This document shows positions 25,448 through 34,330 of a stretch of DNA of 64,000 bases, piece after piece. Both the position numbers and the translations under genes were made by a program. The stretch is taken from positions 1-64,000 of the forward strand of contig JBMFQR010000004.1 in the NCBI GenBank assembly GCA_049968515.1, given 5' to 3'. How positions within the stretch are numbered: the stretch's first letter is position 1; the number at the start of each line of letters is the position of its first letter. The notes below the pieces were generated by a model. It made no database searches. It saw only the letters and a program-made list of their open reading frames with translations, and was not told the origin of the DNA. The DNA is from JAOACQ01 sp049968515. Its GTDB lineage: Bacteria > Spirochaetota > Brevinematia > Brevinematales > JAOACQ01.

Positions 25448-25614
25448 TTTTTCTCCAGACTTTTAGTAATGCTTTATTATTATACTATGAAAGAAATAAT
25501 CTTGTGAAATCTTTTTGAATATAATTTTAGATGTATTGTCTTTCCAAGTCAACAGTCTGAGGAAGGTTGGCTTTAAAGTCAATTAATTTATTTTGGAGAT
25601 TTATAAGGCTATTT

Positions 25615-27398
25615 CACTTCGAGTATTTCCACTCCATTCCAGTTCTCATCTACACCATATTTTATATTTCTATCACAGCGGGCGATATATTCTTTAAATA
25701 CTTTATCGGAAGGATTTTCCTTTTGTAGTTTAGTAAGGTTTTTCTTTGCTGTCTTAAAATCTTTAGCATAGTAATATTAAAGGCATTTTGAGAATTCAAT
25801 AGCCTGTTCCCATTTCAGTTTCTTTTGTTTATCGTCATCTGCGTTGTATATTTCGTATATCTCAACCGGCGTACTTTTGCCTTTGACACACACCTTATCA
25901 AGGAAGCGGTAGAGATATTTTTCTTTGTTTTCTACTCTTTCGAGAGAATAGTTACTTATGATAATCCCCACTCCATACAGCTTTGTTAGGCCCTCAAGCC
26001 TTGAGGCAAGATTGACAGCGTCGGAAATGACGGTACCTTCCATTCTTTTCTCTTCACCAACCGTGCCGAGCATTAGCTTTCTATCATGAATGCCTATGCC
26101 AATATCTATTGGCCTATAGTTGGAGTTCTTTCTGTGCTGATTATATTCGATAAGTTTATATCTCATAGAAATTGAAATTGCAGCGTTTAAAGCGTCATCT
26201 ACCTTTTGAGGGAAGAGAGCCATAATTGCATCACCTATGTACTTATCGATAAAGCCATTATTATTTCTTATTTCTGGTCCAACTCTCTTAAGATAGGAAT
26301 TAATAAATTTAAAGTTTTCTTCTGGCGTCATACTTTCTGAAAGACTTGTAAAGGAACGAATGTCAGAAAAGAGAATTGTCATTTCTCTCTCAACACTATC
26401 ACCAAGTTTTACCTCTATAATGCTTTTTTTGAGAGAAAATCCAGAAAGTCATGAGGTACAAATCTGTCATAGGCATTTAACAGAGCTACAATTTCATTGC
26501 TGTAATCTTCTATCGTTTCTGCCATAATGTTAAAACTGAATGCAAGTCTTCCAACTTCGTCCTTACTATTCAGATTCTCTCTTATTGAAAAATCCTTTTC
26601 ACCGAATCTTGAGACAACCCTGTCAAGATACCTTATTCCCTTAGTAAAAGATGAACCAATGAATATAGAAAGTATTATTGAAATTAAAAGAGCGGCTATT
26701 CCTATCGCAAGGATTACATTAACAGTGCTTTTTAAAATCTCCCTGACATTTTTGTCTGTGACATCGATTCCTAAAAGTGCTACCAGTTTGCCTGTTTTTG
26801 GTTCAAAGATTGGAGCATAAGCACTTATGGAATTTACCTTTTCTTCATAATCAAAGTAGTATTTTTCTTCCACACTTACCTTTTTTTCTTTAATTGCCTT
26901 CTTCATTACAGGATATGTGGAAATATCAAATTCCTGATTGAAGTGGGAAATATTTTCATCACTACTTTGGCTTTCGAGGGCTTTTAATGTATCGGCATCA
27001 ACTATATACTTTGCCTTGTTTTCAGCTTCACCAGGAGTAAAAATATAGACAGAAGATATAATTTCAGGGCTTATGTCCCTTATCCAATTAAGGGCATCGC
27101 AAATATTTTTATAATCTTCAGACATTTCAATCTTTTTAACTTCTTCATCGGATAGTTTTGATGAAGAAAGCCTTATGAGGTGTTTAAGGTTAGAAATATC
27201 AATACTTTTGACACCAAGTTCAGCAATATTTCTAACTCTGTTTTGCAATTCCTTGAATAGTCTGTTGTCAAGAACTTTATATATGGCAAAGGTAGTGAGA
27301 AGAATAAGTAGGGATACAATTATAAAAAAGAGCAAACATACTTTTAACCTGAGGCTAAATCCACCTTTAAAATGAGTAATTTTTTCAAGTTCTGCCAT
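25615..27398 (-). pseudogene. Membrane sensor adenylate cyclase, broken by a frameshift and a stop
   Basis: The 5' part (26415-27398) encodes a membrane segment, an extracytoplasmic sensor, a second membrane segment and HAMP, ending in NAYDRFVPHDFLDFLSKKAL. The next part (26382 downward) carries a class III cyclase domain with FSDIRSFTS, DKYIGDAIMA and SDAVNLASRLE, whose Lys and Asp favour ATP as substrate. Adding one base to the A7 run (26424-26430) joins them through SIIEVKLGDSVEREMTILF. A TAA (25777-25779) then interrupts the frame, which continues in the same phase to 25615 with YYYAKDFKTAKKNL and DENWNGVEIL, the usual C-terminal tail of such cyclases. Either the gene is decayed or the sequence has errors. 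Confidence 0.85.
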
Positions 27399-27515
27399 AT
27401 ATACCCCTATGTTTTTATTTTAACAATTATATTATGTAATTTAAAATTTTTCAAGATGTCAGATATAATTATAATTTTTTTATAAAAATGTGAGCAGCAC
27501 AGAAGGTGTAAAATT

Positions 27516-27567
27516 GTCATTCTGGTCAAGTTTAAGAGTAAATATTCTTAATTTCATTCAGAATGAC
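27516..27567. repeat. Nested inverted repeat, possible dispersed-repeat relic
   Basis: GTCATTCTG (27516-27524) is exactly inverted at 27559-27567, and TTAAGA/TCTTAA (27532-27537, 27546-27551) pairs inside. The outer arms resemble the GTCATTCTGA palindromes common in dispersed bacterial repeats. It lies between the broken cyclase and truA. Confidence 0.5.
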
Positions 27568-27654
27568 CTCAAAGGAATTTGCCTTTTTGGAGGCCTCTCA
27601 GTATTATAAATAAAAAGTAATCTCTAAACTATTCAAATTTCTGGAGATTTTTAG

Positions 27655-28431
27655 ATGGAAAAAAGAAACATTCTTTTGCAACTTGCCTATGATGGAAAGA
27701 ACTATAATGGCTGGCAAAAACAGAAGAATGCGAAAAGTATTCAGGCTGTTATAGAAAATGCTTTATCCGAAATTCTAGGTGAAAGGGTAATCTTAATTGG
27801 AGCAGGAAGGACCGATGCAAAAGCACATGCCATAAATTACACAGCAAATTTTCATACTCATAATTTTTCTATTCCTGCGGAGAAATTCAAGCATATTTTA
27901 AATTCTAAACTTCCGCCAGATATTTTTGTTATTGACTCGAGAGAAGTTTCTCACACTTTTCATTCGAGGTTTTCAGCAAAAGCGAGGGAATATGTCTATA
28001 TTGTTTTAAATAGTCCATCTATTCTACCTCATTTGAGGGATTATGTTTATAATCTACCAGAAAGAATAAACATTGAAAAACTTAGAGAGATCACCAATAT
28101 GTTTACTGGAAGGCATAACTTCAAAAACTTTTCCATAGGATATGAGAATGAAGATAAAAATCTTGAGAGAATTATATATTATTTCAGGGTAGGGGAGGTG
28201 TTTTTTTTAAACCAGAGGCTTATAATTTTTTTCATAAAAGGCAATGGATTTTTGAAAGGAATGATAAGGTGTCTGATTTCGGTTTGTTTGAATTATGAGG
28301 CTGGAATTCTAAAGAGGGAATGTATAGATTCTGCCTTAAAGAATGAAACTCACCTCGAAAGTAAATACAGAGTTCCAGTGCCGGCTTCAGGGCTATATTT
28401 TAAGAGGGCATTTTATGACAGTAAGTTATGA
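27655..28431 (+). CDS. truA: tRNA pseudouridine(38-40) synthase TruA
   Basis: 258 residues. It makes pseudouridine in the anticodon stem-loop of tRNAs. The catalytic Asp lies in GAGRTDAKAHA (about residues 50-60), and the FHSRFSAKAREYVY and GNGFLKGMIRCLI segments are family features. GGAG lies eight bases before the ATG. Its last six bases overlap the end of the convergent metH. Confidence 0.95.
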   Translation: MEKRNILLQLAYDGKNYNGWQKQKNAKSIQAVIENALSEILGERVILIGAGRTDAKAHAINYTANFHTHNFSIPAEKFKHILNSKLPPDIFVIDSREVSHTFHSRFSAKAREYVYIVLNSPSILPHLRDYVYNLPERINIEKLREITNMFTGRHNFKNFSIGYENEDKNLERIIYYFRVGEVFFLNQRLIIFFIKGNGFLKGMIRCLISVCLNYEAGILKRECIDSALKNETHLESKYRVPVPASGLYFKRAFYDSKL

Positions 28432-30843
28432 TACAAGTTCAAGAGCAAGTTTTACAGCACTAACAGCATCTACAGAATAATATGCATTTATACTATCTGC
28501 ATAACTTTTTGTTACTGCAGCTCCACCTACCATCACCTTAAAATTTTTTCCCTCCCGTTTTTGTAATTTCATAAATTCTCCCATTACTGGCATTGTTGTA
28601 GTCATAAGTGCTGAAAGCCCTATTATATCGGCATTAATCTCAATGGCTTTTTTTAGTATTACTTCATTCGGAACATCCTTACCGAGATCGTAAACCTCAA
28701 ATCCATGATTTCTTAACATTAAAATAACAATGTTTTTGCCTATATCGTGTACATCACCTTTAACCGTTGCAAAGACTATTTTGCCAGTAGACTTTTTCCC
28801 TTCCCTCTTTAACAATGGCTCAAGAATTGAGAAGGCGTTTTTCATTGTTTCTGCAGAAAGTATGAGTTGAGGTAGGAAATATATCCTTTCTTCATAGAGC
28901 CTTCCTACTTCAGTAATTGCTGGAATCAAAAATCTGTCCAGAATTTCAAATGGTTTTAATATTTTAAGTGCCTCATTTATTACTGTGGCGATGTTTTCTC
29001 TGTTTCCTTTGAGGACGGATTGATATAGCTTTTCCTCGATTGGTAGATTTTCAATTTCTTCTGTATTTACAGGATTAATTATAATAGAGGTTTTCTTTTC
29101 ATTTTCTTCAGAAGAATAAATCCTTATATAGTTTGTACCGAGCTTATCCTTATTCATAAGGAAGTCACTTGCTTTTATTATTCCCATCAGTTCTCTGTCA
29201 AAAGGATTTGCTATTGCTGAAACAAGGCCATTGCCAATTGCCATTGCAAGAAAGCTTCTGTTTATGTTTGCCCTTGCCGGTAATCCAAATGAAATATTGG
29301 AAAGACCAATAGTGGTGAATAAGCCAAGTTCTTCTTTAAATACTCTTATTGTTTTCAGTGTTTCCTTTGCTGAATTCTGGTTTGCACTGGCTGTTAAGGC
29401 AAGTGGATCAGCAAGAACATTCTTGGTGGAAATACCATTCTGTTGCAAGATATCGATGAGCTTTTTCATATTTTTTATTCTTTCTTCTGCCAGATGAGGA
29501 ACTCCTTTAGAACCGAGTGGCAGACATACTACAGCACAGCCGTTTTTCTTTATTTCGGGAAGTATAGAAAGCCTTTCTTCTTCAAGAGAGATTGAATTCA
29601 GTATGGGCTTTCCGGGATAGATTTTCAATGCCTCTCTTGCAGCTAAAGGATTGGAGGTGTCTATAGAAATCGGTGTGTCCACAATAGATGATAGAATGTT
29701 GATTCCCTGTTTAAGTAAAATGATTTCATCAGCGTCAGGAATGCCCATATTTAAGTCTAAAATATCAGCCATTGCCTTTTTTTGCTTAATTGCTTCTTCT
29801 TTAAAAATTTCAAATCTGCCAGATAAGATATCTTCAGAGAGTTTTTTCCTTGCAGTAGGATTAAGCCTTTCGCCAATTACTGCAAATGGCCTGTCGAATC
29901 CTATTGAGGCAATGCCAAATCTGCTTGAGAGATAAAGATCCTGTGAATTCTTTTCAATCTTTCTGGCTGGGAGGTTTGAATACTTTTTTCTCATCAGAAA
30001 GATGTGTTCTGGTGTAGTTCCACAACAACCACCGATTACATCAACACCAGCCTCAAGCATCTTTGTTGCAATGTCGGAATACTCTTCTGCACTTATATCA
30101 TAGACTGTAGCTCCGTCCTTAAGCTGTGGCAAACCGGCATTTGCCTGTGCAACAACAGGAAGATTTGTAAATCCAGTGGCTCTCTTTACTACGTTTAGCA
30201 TATCAGATGGTCCTGTGCCGCAGTTTGTACCAATAATGTCTGCACCTAATGCCTCTAATGTAATAAATGCAGATTCTGGAGGTGTGCCGGTGAGCATTCT
30301 GCCATCTCTTTCAAACGTTACGCTTGCAATGATGGGTAGATTAGAAACCTCTCTGGCTGCAAAAATTCCAGCCTTTATCTCAAGAATGTCAATGTGTGTC
30401 TCGAAGAATATGCAGTCAACTCCACTGTCTGCAAGAACTTCTATCTGCTCTTTGTATATTTCTACAGCCTCATCAAATTCAAGTTCTCCGAGGGGATAAA
30501 TCAGCTTTCCCGTAGGTCCTACATCGCCGGCTACTATAGCTCTATCACCTGCTGCCTTTTTTGCTATTCTTACCGCCTGAGAATTAATTTCCTTTAATTT
30601 ATCTTCCAGCCCAAACTCTTTAAGCTTTATCCTGTTTGCACCAAATGTATTTGTAATGATGAGATTGCTTCCAGCCTCAATATAGCTTTTATGCACGCTT
30701 TCTATAATCTCTGGATTCGTAAGATTCCAGAGATCCGGACAATCTCCACCCTTAAGTCCATATTTCTGGAGAAAAACTCCCATTGAACCATCACTGAAAG
30801 CAACTTTATTAACTGCAAGTTCGTAAAAATCCTGCCATTTCAT
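28426..30843 (-). CDS. metH: Cobalamin-dependent methionine synthase, short form
   Basis: 805 residues: an N-terminal homocysteine-binding barrel (about 1-300) with zinc Cys in GTNCGTGP and GGCCGTTPEH, a pterin (methyl-THF) barrel (about 320-590), a B12 cap (about 600-685) and a B12-binding Rossmann domain with DVHDIGKN (about 694). The C-terminal AdoMet activation domain of E. coli MetH (about 1200 residues in all) is absent, as in the Thermotoga-type enzyme, so a separate reactivation protein is expected. Confidence 0.95.
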   Translation of the reverse strand: MKWQDFYELAVNKVAFSDGSMGVFLQKYGLKGGDCPDLWNLTNPEIIESVHKSYIEAGSNLIITNTFGANRIKLKEFGLEDKLKEINSQAVRIAKKAAGDRAIVAGDVGPTGKLIYPLGELEFDEAVEIYKEQIEVLADSGVDCIFFETHIDILEIKAGIFAAREVSNLPIIASVTFERDGRMLTGTPPESAFITLEALGADIIGTNCGTGPSDMLNVVKRATGFTNLPVVAQANAGLPQLKDGATVYDISAEEYSDIATKMLEAGVDVIGGCCGTTPEHIFLMRKKYSNLPARKIEKNSQDLYLSSRFGIASIGFDRPFAVIGERLNPTARKKLSEDILSGRFEIFKEEAIKQKKAMADILDLNMGIPDADEIILLKQGINILSSIVDTPISIDTSNPLAAREALKIYPGKPILNSISLEEERLSILPEIKKNGCAVVCLPLGSKGVPHLAEERIKNMKKLIDILQQNGISTKNVLADPLALTASANQNSAKETLKTIRVFKEELGLFTTIGLSNISFGLPARANINRSFLAMAIGNGLVSAIANPFDRELMGIIKASDFLMNKDKLGTNYIRIYSSEENEKKTSIIINPVNTEEIENLPIEEKLYQSVLKGNRENIATVINEALKILKPFEILDRFLIPAITEVGRLYEERIYFLPQLILSAETMKNAFSILEPLLKREGKKSTGKIVFATVKGDVHDIGKNIVILMLRNHGFEVYDLGKDVPNEVILKKAIEINADIIGLSALMTTTMPVMGEFMKLQKREGKNFKVMVGGAAVTKSYADSINAYYSVDAVSAVKLALELVS

Positions 30844-30862
30844 TCCGACTCCTGAAATAACT

Positions 30863-30891
30863 ATTATAACATTTTGGATGTAAATTTACAA
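30863..30891 (-). promoter_or_regulatory. Promoter of metH
   Basis: On the minus strand TTGTAA (30886-30891) and TATAAT (30863-30868) are spaced by 17 bases, 20 bases before the start codon. No cobalamin or SAM riboswitch is visible. Confidence 0.55.
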
Positions 30892-30987
30892 ATCCCTGAG
30901 CCGAAAAATCAAATGAAATGGCTATAGGAGCGTCAAGGATAATGATGTATAAGTTTATCACAACCTGAAGGAGGATCATTAAAATCG

Positions 30988-31572
30988 CTATATATTCGTA
31001 TTAGGAGAGCCGGGGCAATACTTTAGCTTTTTAACCCTACCAAGCTTTTCTGGGACAGCTTCCTTAAAGTCAAAATTTTCAAAACCGCTGAATTTTTTGA
31101 TAAAATGGTTTCTATCAATTTCAGAGTTGTTTTTAACATCTGAAATGCCCCAATATATGTATTCCACGTCAAAAGAAATAATGGGAGTGAAGTTTCCGAG
31201 ATATAGAATTTTGCCACTTATAGCCTCAAATGGATAATTTACAGACTGGCTATCATAAACTTCATAGGTGCTTTCAGAATAGTAATCAACTGACACAATT
31301 TTATAATTTCCGGGCTCAAGCACAAATATAAAATCCCCACTTTCATCTTCAAAGGCAAAATAAGTGTGGGGTGAGATTTTTCCCTCTTTTTGAATATTTA
31401 AACCGATTCTGCCACGAAGAAAGCAAAAATTAGTTTCAAAAGAATATGTGCCATAAAGTAAAGAGATGTTTGTATCTGCTTTAATGTCTTGAAGTTTTGT
31501 TAGATCTACTTTATGATACAGTGAGGTACAGGAAACAAAAAGAAAAGCAATAAAGAAAACTATTTGTTTCAT
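30988..31572 (-). CDS. Lipoprotein of unknown function
   Basis: 194 residues. A short signal peptide ends in FVSC with Cys near 15, a standard lipobox. The rest is rich in beta strands and aromatic residues (YGTYSFETNFCFLRG, FVLEPGNYKIVSVDYYS), a pattern seen in PEGA-like and carboxypeptidase-regulatory-like sandwich domains, but no family is recognised. The ATG at 31572 is preferred to a TTG four codons upstream because only it follows a purine-rich site and opens with a clean signal sequence. Confidence 0.65.
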   Translation of the reverse strand: MKQIVFFIAFLFVSCTSLYHKVDLTKLQDIKADTNISLLYGTYSFETNFCFLRGRIGLNIQKEGKISPHTYFAFEDESGDFIFVLEPGNYKIVSVDYYSESTYEVYDSQSVNYPFEAISGKILYLGNFTPIISFDVEYIYWGISDVKNNSEIDRNHFIKKFSGFENFDFKEAVPEKLGRVKKLKYCPGSPNTNI

Positions 31573-31663
31573 ATCCTCTTCCAAAAAATAAAGGTTCTGT
31601 AAAAGCCTCTTTTACTTTCTTTCTCGTTGTCTAACTATTATCCCCCAAAGCGGTAACATTTTG

Positions 31664-31687
31664 GTGCACTGGCGGCAGCCAGTGCAC
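31664..31687. repeat. Perfect 10-bp hairpin between two minus-strand genes
   Basis: GTGCACTGGC (31664-31673) is exactly inverted at 31678-31687 around a four-base loop. There is no T-run on either side, so it is not a standard terminator. It may protect the 3' end of the GH16 mRNA. Confidence 0.7.
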
Positions 31688-31749
31688 ATCTAATATAAGA
31701 TTATTTTAATTAAATAATAGTATTTGTGTCAAGAGAAAAGTGAATTTTC

Positions 31750-32715
31750 TTACTTCTGATATACCCTTATCCAGTCGAAGCAGAGATACTGGGGAAATAC
31801 TGTAGTGGCATCTGGGTAGCCGGGCCAGTTGCCACCAATGGCAAGATTTATTATGATGTAGAATGGCTGGTGAAACTCTGTCTTTCCAGTGCCGGTTATG
31901 TCCATTGCAAAATAATAAGTTCCATCCACACCTATTTTAATATAGGTTGACGTCCATTCAAGCTCATAGATATGAAACTGGAGAGGATTCGATATTCTAG
32001 TGCTTGTTCCATATTGAGCATGTTGTCCTCCCTCATCCCAGTGAAGTGTACCATATACGAAATTTGATGGATTACCTATCTGCTCCATTATGTCAATCTC
32101 GCCACAGGCTGGCCATGTATAGTTATTACCTAACATCCAGAAAGCCGGCCACACTCCCTTGCCGTATGGAAGGGCAATTCTACCAACTACCTTGCCATAC
32201 TGCCATGATTTCTTTCCTTTAGTTACCATTCTTGCAGATGTGAAAGAATTATAGGTGTAATTATTGTTTACTTTTATTGCCTTGATAACAAGCATGCCAT
32301 TAGTTACAAAAGCATTCGGTCCACCAGTGCCATTATCAGTATAGTCCTGATATTCATTGTTCCAATACTGTGACCATCCAGTTGCTTTCGTTTCATAACT
32401 CCATACAGATGTATCGATACCGCTTCCATTAAACTCATCACTCCAGACAAGATAGTATCCTATGCCGGGGTTGTATTCTCCACCGTTTGTGCTTGGAAAG
32501 GTGAAAGTTGCACTCGAACTTATACTGCTATTGGCAGAGGTTGATGTACTCGAATTGCTTGTTAGGCTTGAGTTTTCACTGCTGTTGGCGGATGAGATAC
32601 TACTTGACGATGAGATACTACTTGACGAAGAACTCTTACTCTGACTTATAATATCGCAACTGAAACTGAAAGTTAGAAACACTGCAAAAAAAATGTGAAG
32701 CCTTTTTTCTTTCAT
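31750..32715 (-). CDS. GH16 beta-glucanase (laminarinase-like) lipoprotein
   Basis: 321 residues. A signal peptide ends in FSFSC with Cys20, so the enzyme is lipid-anchored. A Ser-rich linker (about 26-70) follows, then a GH16 jelly-roll domain (about 85-321). The catalytic motif EIDIME (206-211) gives nucleophile Glu206 and acid/base Glu211, and WPAFWMLG is the usual upstream segment. The Met-containing EIDIME form is typical of beta-1,3-glucanases. It would cut beta-glucans outside the cell. The linker DNA holds a perfect 18-bp tandem repeat. Confidence 0.93.
   Translation of the reverse strand: MKEKRLHIFFAVFLTFSFSCDIISQSKSSSSSSISSSSSISSANSSENSSLTSNSSTSTSANSSISSSATFTFPSTNGGEYNPGIGYYLVWSDEFNGSGIDTSVWSYETKATGWSQYWNNEYQDYTDNGTGGPNAFVTNGMLVIKAIKVNNNYTYNSFTSARMVTKGKKSWQYGKVVGRIALPYGKGVWPAFWMLGNNYTWPACGEIDIMEQIGNPSNFVYGTLHWDEGGQHAQYGTSTRISNPLQFHIYELEWTSTYIKIGVDGTYYFAMDITGTGKTEFHQPFYIIINLAIGGNWPGYPDATTVFPQYLCFDWIRVYQK
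32591..32626. repeat. Tandem 18-bp repeat in the Ser-linker DNA
   Basis: GATGAGATACTACTTGAC occurs twice without mismatch (32591-32608, 32609-32626). It encodes part of the Ser-rich linker of the GH16 protein and could change copy number by slippage in frame. Confidence 0.9.
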
Positions 32716-32735
32716 ACTTTACCTCCATATATAAT

Positions 32736-32764
32736 ATTATAACATAAAAAAAGCTATATAGCAA
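32736..32764 (-). promoter_or_regulatory. Promoter of the GH16 gene
   Basis: On the minus strand TTGCTA (32759-32764) and TATAAT (32736-32741) have a 17-base spacer. TGGAGG follows close to the ATG. Confidence 0.7.
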
Positions 32765-32796
32765 GAGTTAAAATATAAAACTTCAGGGACTGTCAA

Positions 32797-32836
32797 AAAA
32801 TTTTTCCCCGACCTGATAGGGGTTAGGCCGGGGAAA
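32797..32836 (-). terminator. Terminator of the envelope (lpx) operon
   Basis: TTCCCCG (32804-32810) pairs with CGGGGAA (32829-32835), with a further CCT/AGG pair inside. On the minus strand the stem is followed by five A and six T (down to about 32797). It lies 39 bases beyond the lpxC stop. Confidence 0.75.
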
Positions 32837-32874
32837 CGGTTGAGGATGATTTTTATAGAGAAGGAGTCAAATGT

Positions 32875-33795
32875 TTACTGAACATTATCTTCCAAAAAGC
32901 TATATGTCCCATAAAAAGAGGGCTGAATTTCTTTTCTTCTGGCTGCTTTTTCTGGATAATTTGAGTTATAAAGCTCCATTATCTTTTTTATAAACATCAC
33001 ATCAATATTATGACCACCTCTATAAGAAATTATATAACCCTTGACTTCAAAAGGAAGCAGAGCAAGCGCACCAAGTAGATCCAGAACTTTATGTCTTACA
33101 GGTTCATCGTCATATCTTGATTGGTTGATACACTTGTTTTCCTTTTTGCTGAAAACATGAACATTCTCAAAGTTTGCACCAAGTATCAGCCCCTGTCTGG
33201 TATACTCGTCTATATCCTCTATAAATCCGAAAGTCCTTGCATTTGCAATATGCCTTATATAGTTATCGGTCGAAAAATCAAAGTTTATATTCTGCATCCC
33301 TATTGGAGAATTCGGAAATGAAATAGTGTAGTTAATCTTGAGACCATTATATGGCAGTACAACTATAAATTTATCCTCTAGTCTTACCCATACAGGAGAG
33401 ATAACTATGAACTCCGGTTTATCGGCAGATTGGGGGATTATCCCTACCTCATTTATTTTTGTTACAAAATCTCTTGCACTTCCATCAAGGATGGGAATTT
33501 CTTTCCCATTCATTTCAATAATGCAGTTGTCAATCTTAAGACTTGAAAGGGCAGATGTAAGATGCTCCACAGTCTTTATGACAACCCTTCCGTTACTCAA
33601 AGAAATGTTATTCTTTGTGTCGATAACAAAATCAGGCAAGAATGGTATAAACTCTTTATTTCTTGTGTCATTGTAGACAAAGACTATCCCTGTATCTTCA
33701 GGAGCTGGCTTTAAAATTATTTTTACCTTATCTCCACTATGAAGTCCCACACCTTCAAAAACTGCCTCTCCCTTAATTGTATTTTGCTTTCTCAT
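32875..33795 (-). CDS. lpxC: UDP-3-O-acyl-N-acetylglucosamine deacetylase LpxC
   Basis: 306 residues. It catalyses the committed deacetylation step of lipid A synthesis. Zinc ligands are His78 (TVEHLTSAL) and the His and Asp of the conserved VRHKVLDLLGAL segment; the catalytic His is in RGGHNI near the C-terminus. The start at 33795 is chosen because GAGG lies five bases upstream and the protein then begins at the family N-terminus (KQNTIKGEAVFEGVGLHSG); a longer frame to 33924 has no such support. It is the last gene of the operon. Confidence 0.96.
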   Translation of the reverse strand: MRKQNTIKGEAVFEGVGLHSGDKVKIILKPAPEDTGIVFVYNDTRNKEFIPFLPDFVIDTKNNISLSNGRVVIKTVEHLTSALSSLKIDNCIIEMNGKEIPILDGSARDFVTKINEVGIIPQSADKPEFIVISPVWVRLEDKFIVVLPYNGLKINYTISFPNSPIGMQNINFDFSTDNYIRHIANARTFGFIEDIDEYTRQGLILGANFENVHVFSKKENKCINQSRYDDEPVRHKVLDLLGALALLPFEVKGYIISYRGGHNIDVMFIKKIMELYNSNYPEKAARRKEIQPSFYGTYSFLEDNVQ

Positions 33796-33925
33796 AAAAT
33801 CCTCTGCGGTTATATAGCAAGAATTATACCAGATCAAATTAACTTTTGTTTTCCTGTAGGATAAAGAAATTAAGTAAGATGTATGAAAATTTAAAGTTAT
33901 AAAGGTGTGAAAAAAAAGCAACACT

Positions 33926-34330
33926 TCACTGTGGATTATTTCTTAAAAAGTCTTCAAGTATCTTCTGCGCAGCAAATTTATCCACCTTTGATTTGATTTC
34001 CTTACTTTTTTTTCCCATAGTTCTTAATAAATTTTCAGCATAAACTGTGGAATATGATTCGTTAAAATAGATAATTTCTACGGGAAGGATGCTTTTAAGT
34101 TTTTCTCCAAAAATATATACTTTTTTTTCTGACTTTTTTGAGTTTTTGAAAACTGGCAGTCCTATTACAATTTTATCAAATTTGTAATACTCATAAAGTT
34201 TTTTTAATCTTTCAAAAAGCCACTCATCGTTCTTTAGGACATCAAGTGGGGAGGCAATAATTCTTAATTCGTCGCTTATTGCAATCCCGATTCGCTTTTC
34301 TCCATAATCAATTGCTAAAATCCTGCCCAT
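33926..34330 (-). CDS. ruvX: RuvX/YqgF putative pre-16S rRNA nuclease
   Basis: 134 residues with an RNase H-like fold: DYGEKRIGIAIS at the start, IVIGLPVF, and a C-terminal SKVDKFAAQKILEDFL. The family motif DERxTT reads NESYST here, so the first acidic residue is Asn; the Asp in the start motif and the C-terminal Asp are kept. It overlaps lpxB by 23 bases. YqgF proteins mature the 5' end of 16S rRNA. Confidence 0.9.
   Translation of the reverse strand: MGRILAIDYGEKRIGIAISDELRIIASPLDVLKNDEWLFERLKKLYEYYKFDKIVIGLPVFKNSKKSEKKVYIFGEKLKSILPVEIIYFNESYSTVYAENLLRTMGKKSKEIKSKVDKFAAQKILEDFLRNNPQ

Noticed and set aside
25538..25555. TTCCAAGTCAA shared with the gap before lysS (about 44331)
   Set aside because: Only 11 bases are shared and the flanks do not align, so chance is likely.
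25777..25779. Recoding of the internal cyclase stop as selenocysteine or another amino acid
   Set aside because: The codon is TAA, not TGA or TAG, no RNA element is apparent after it, and a second lesion exists in the same gene.
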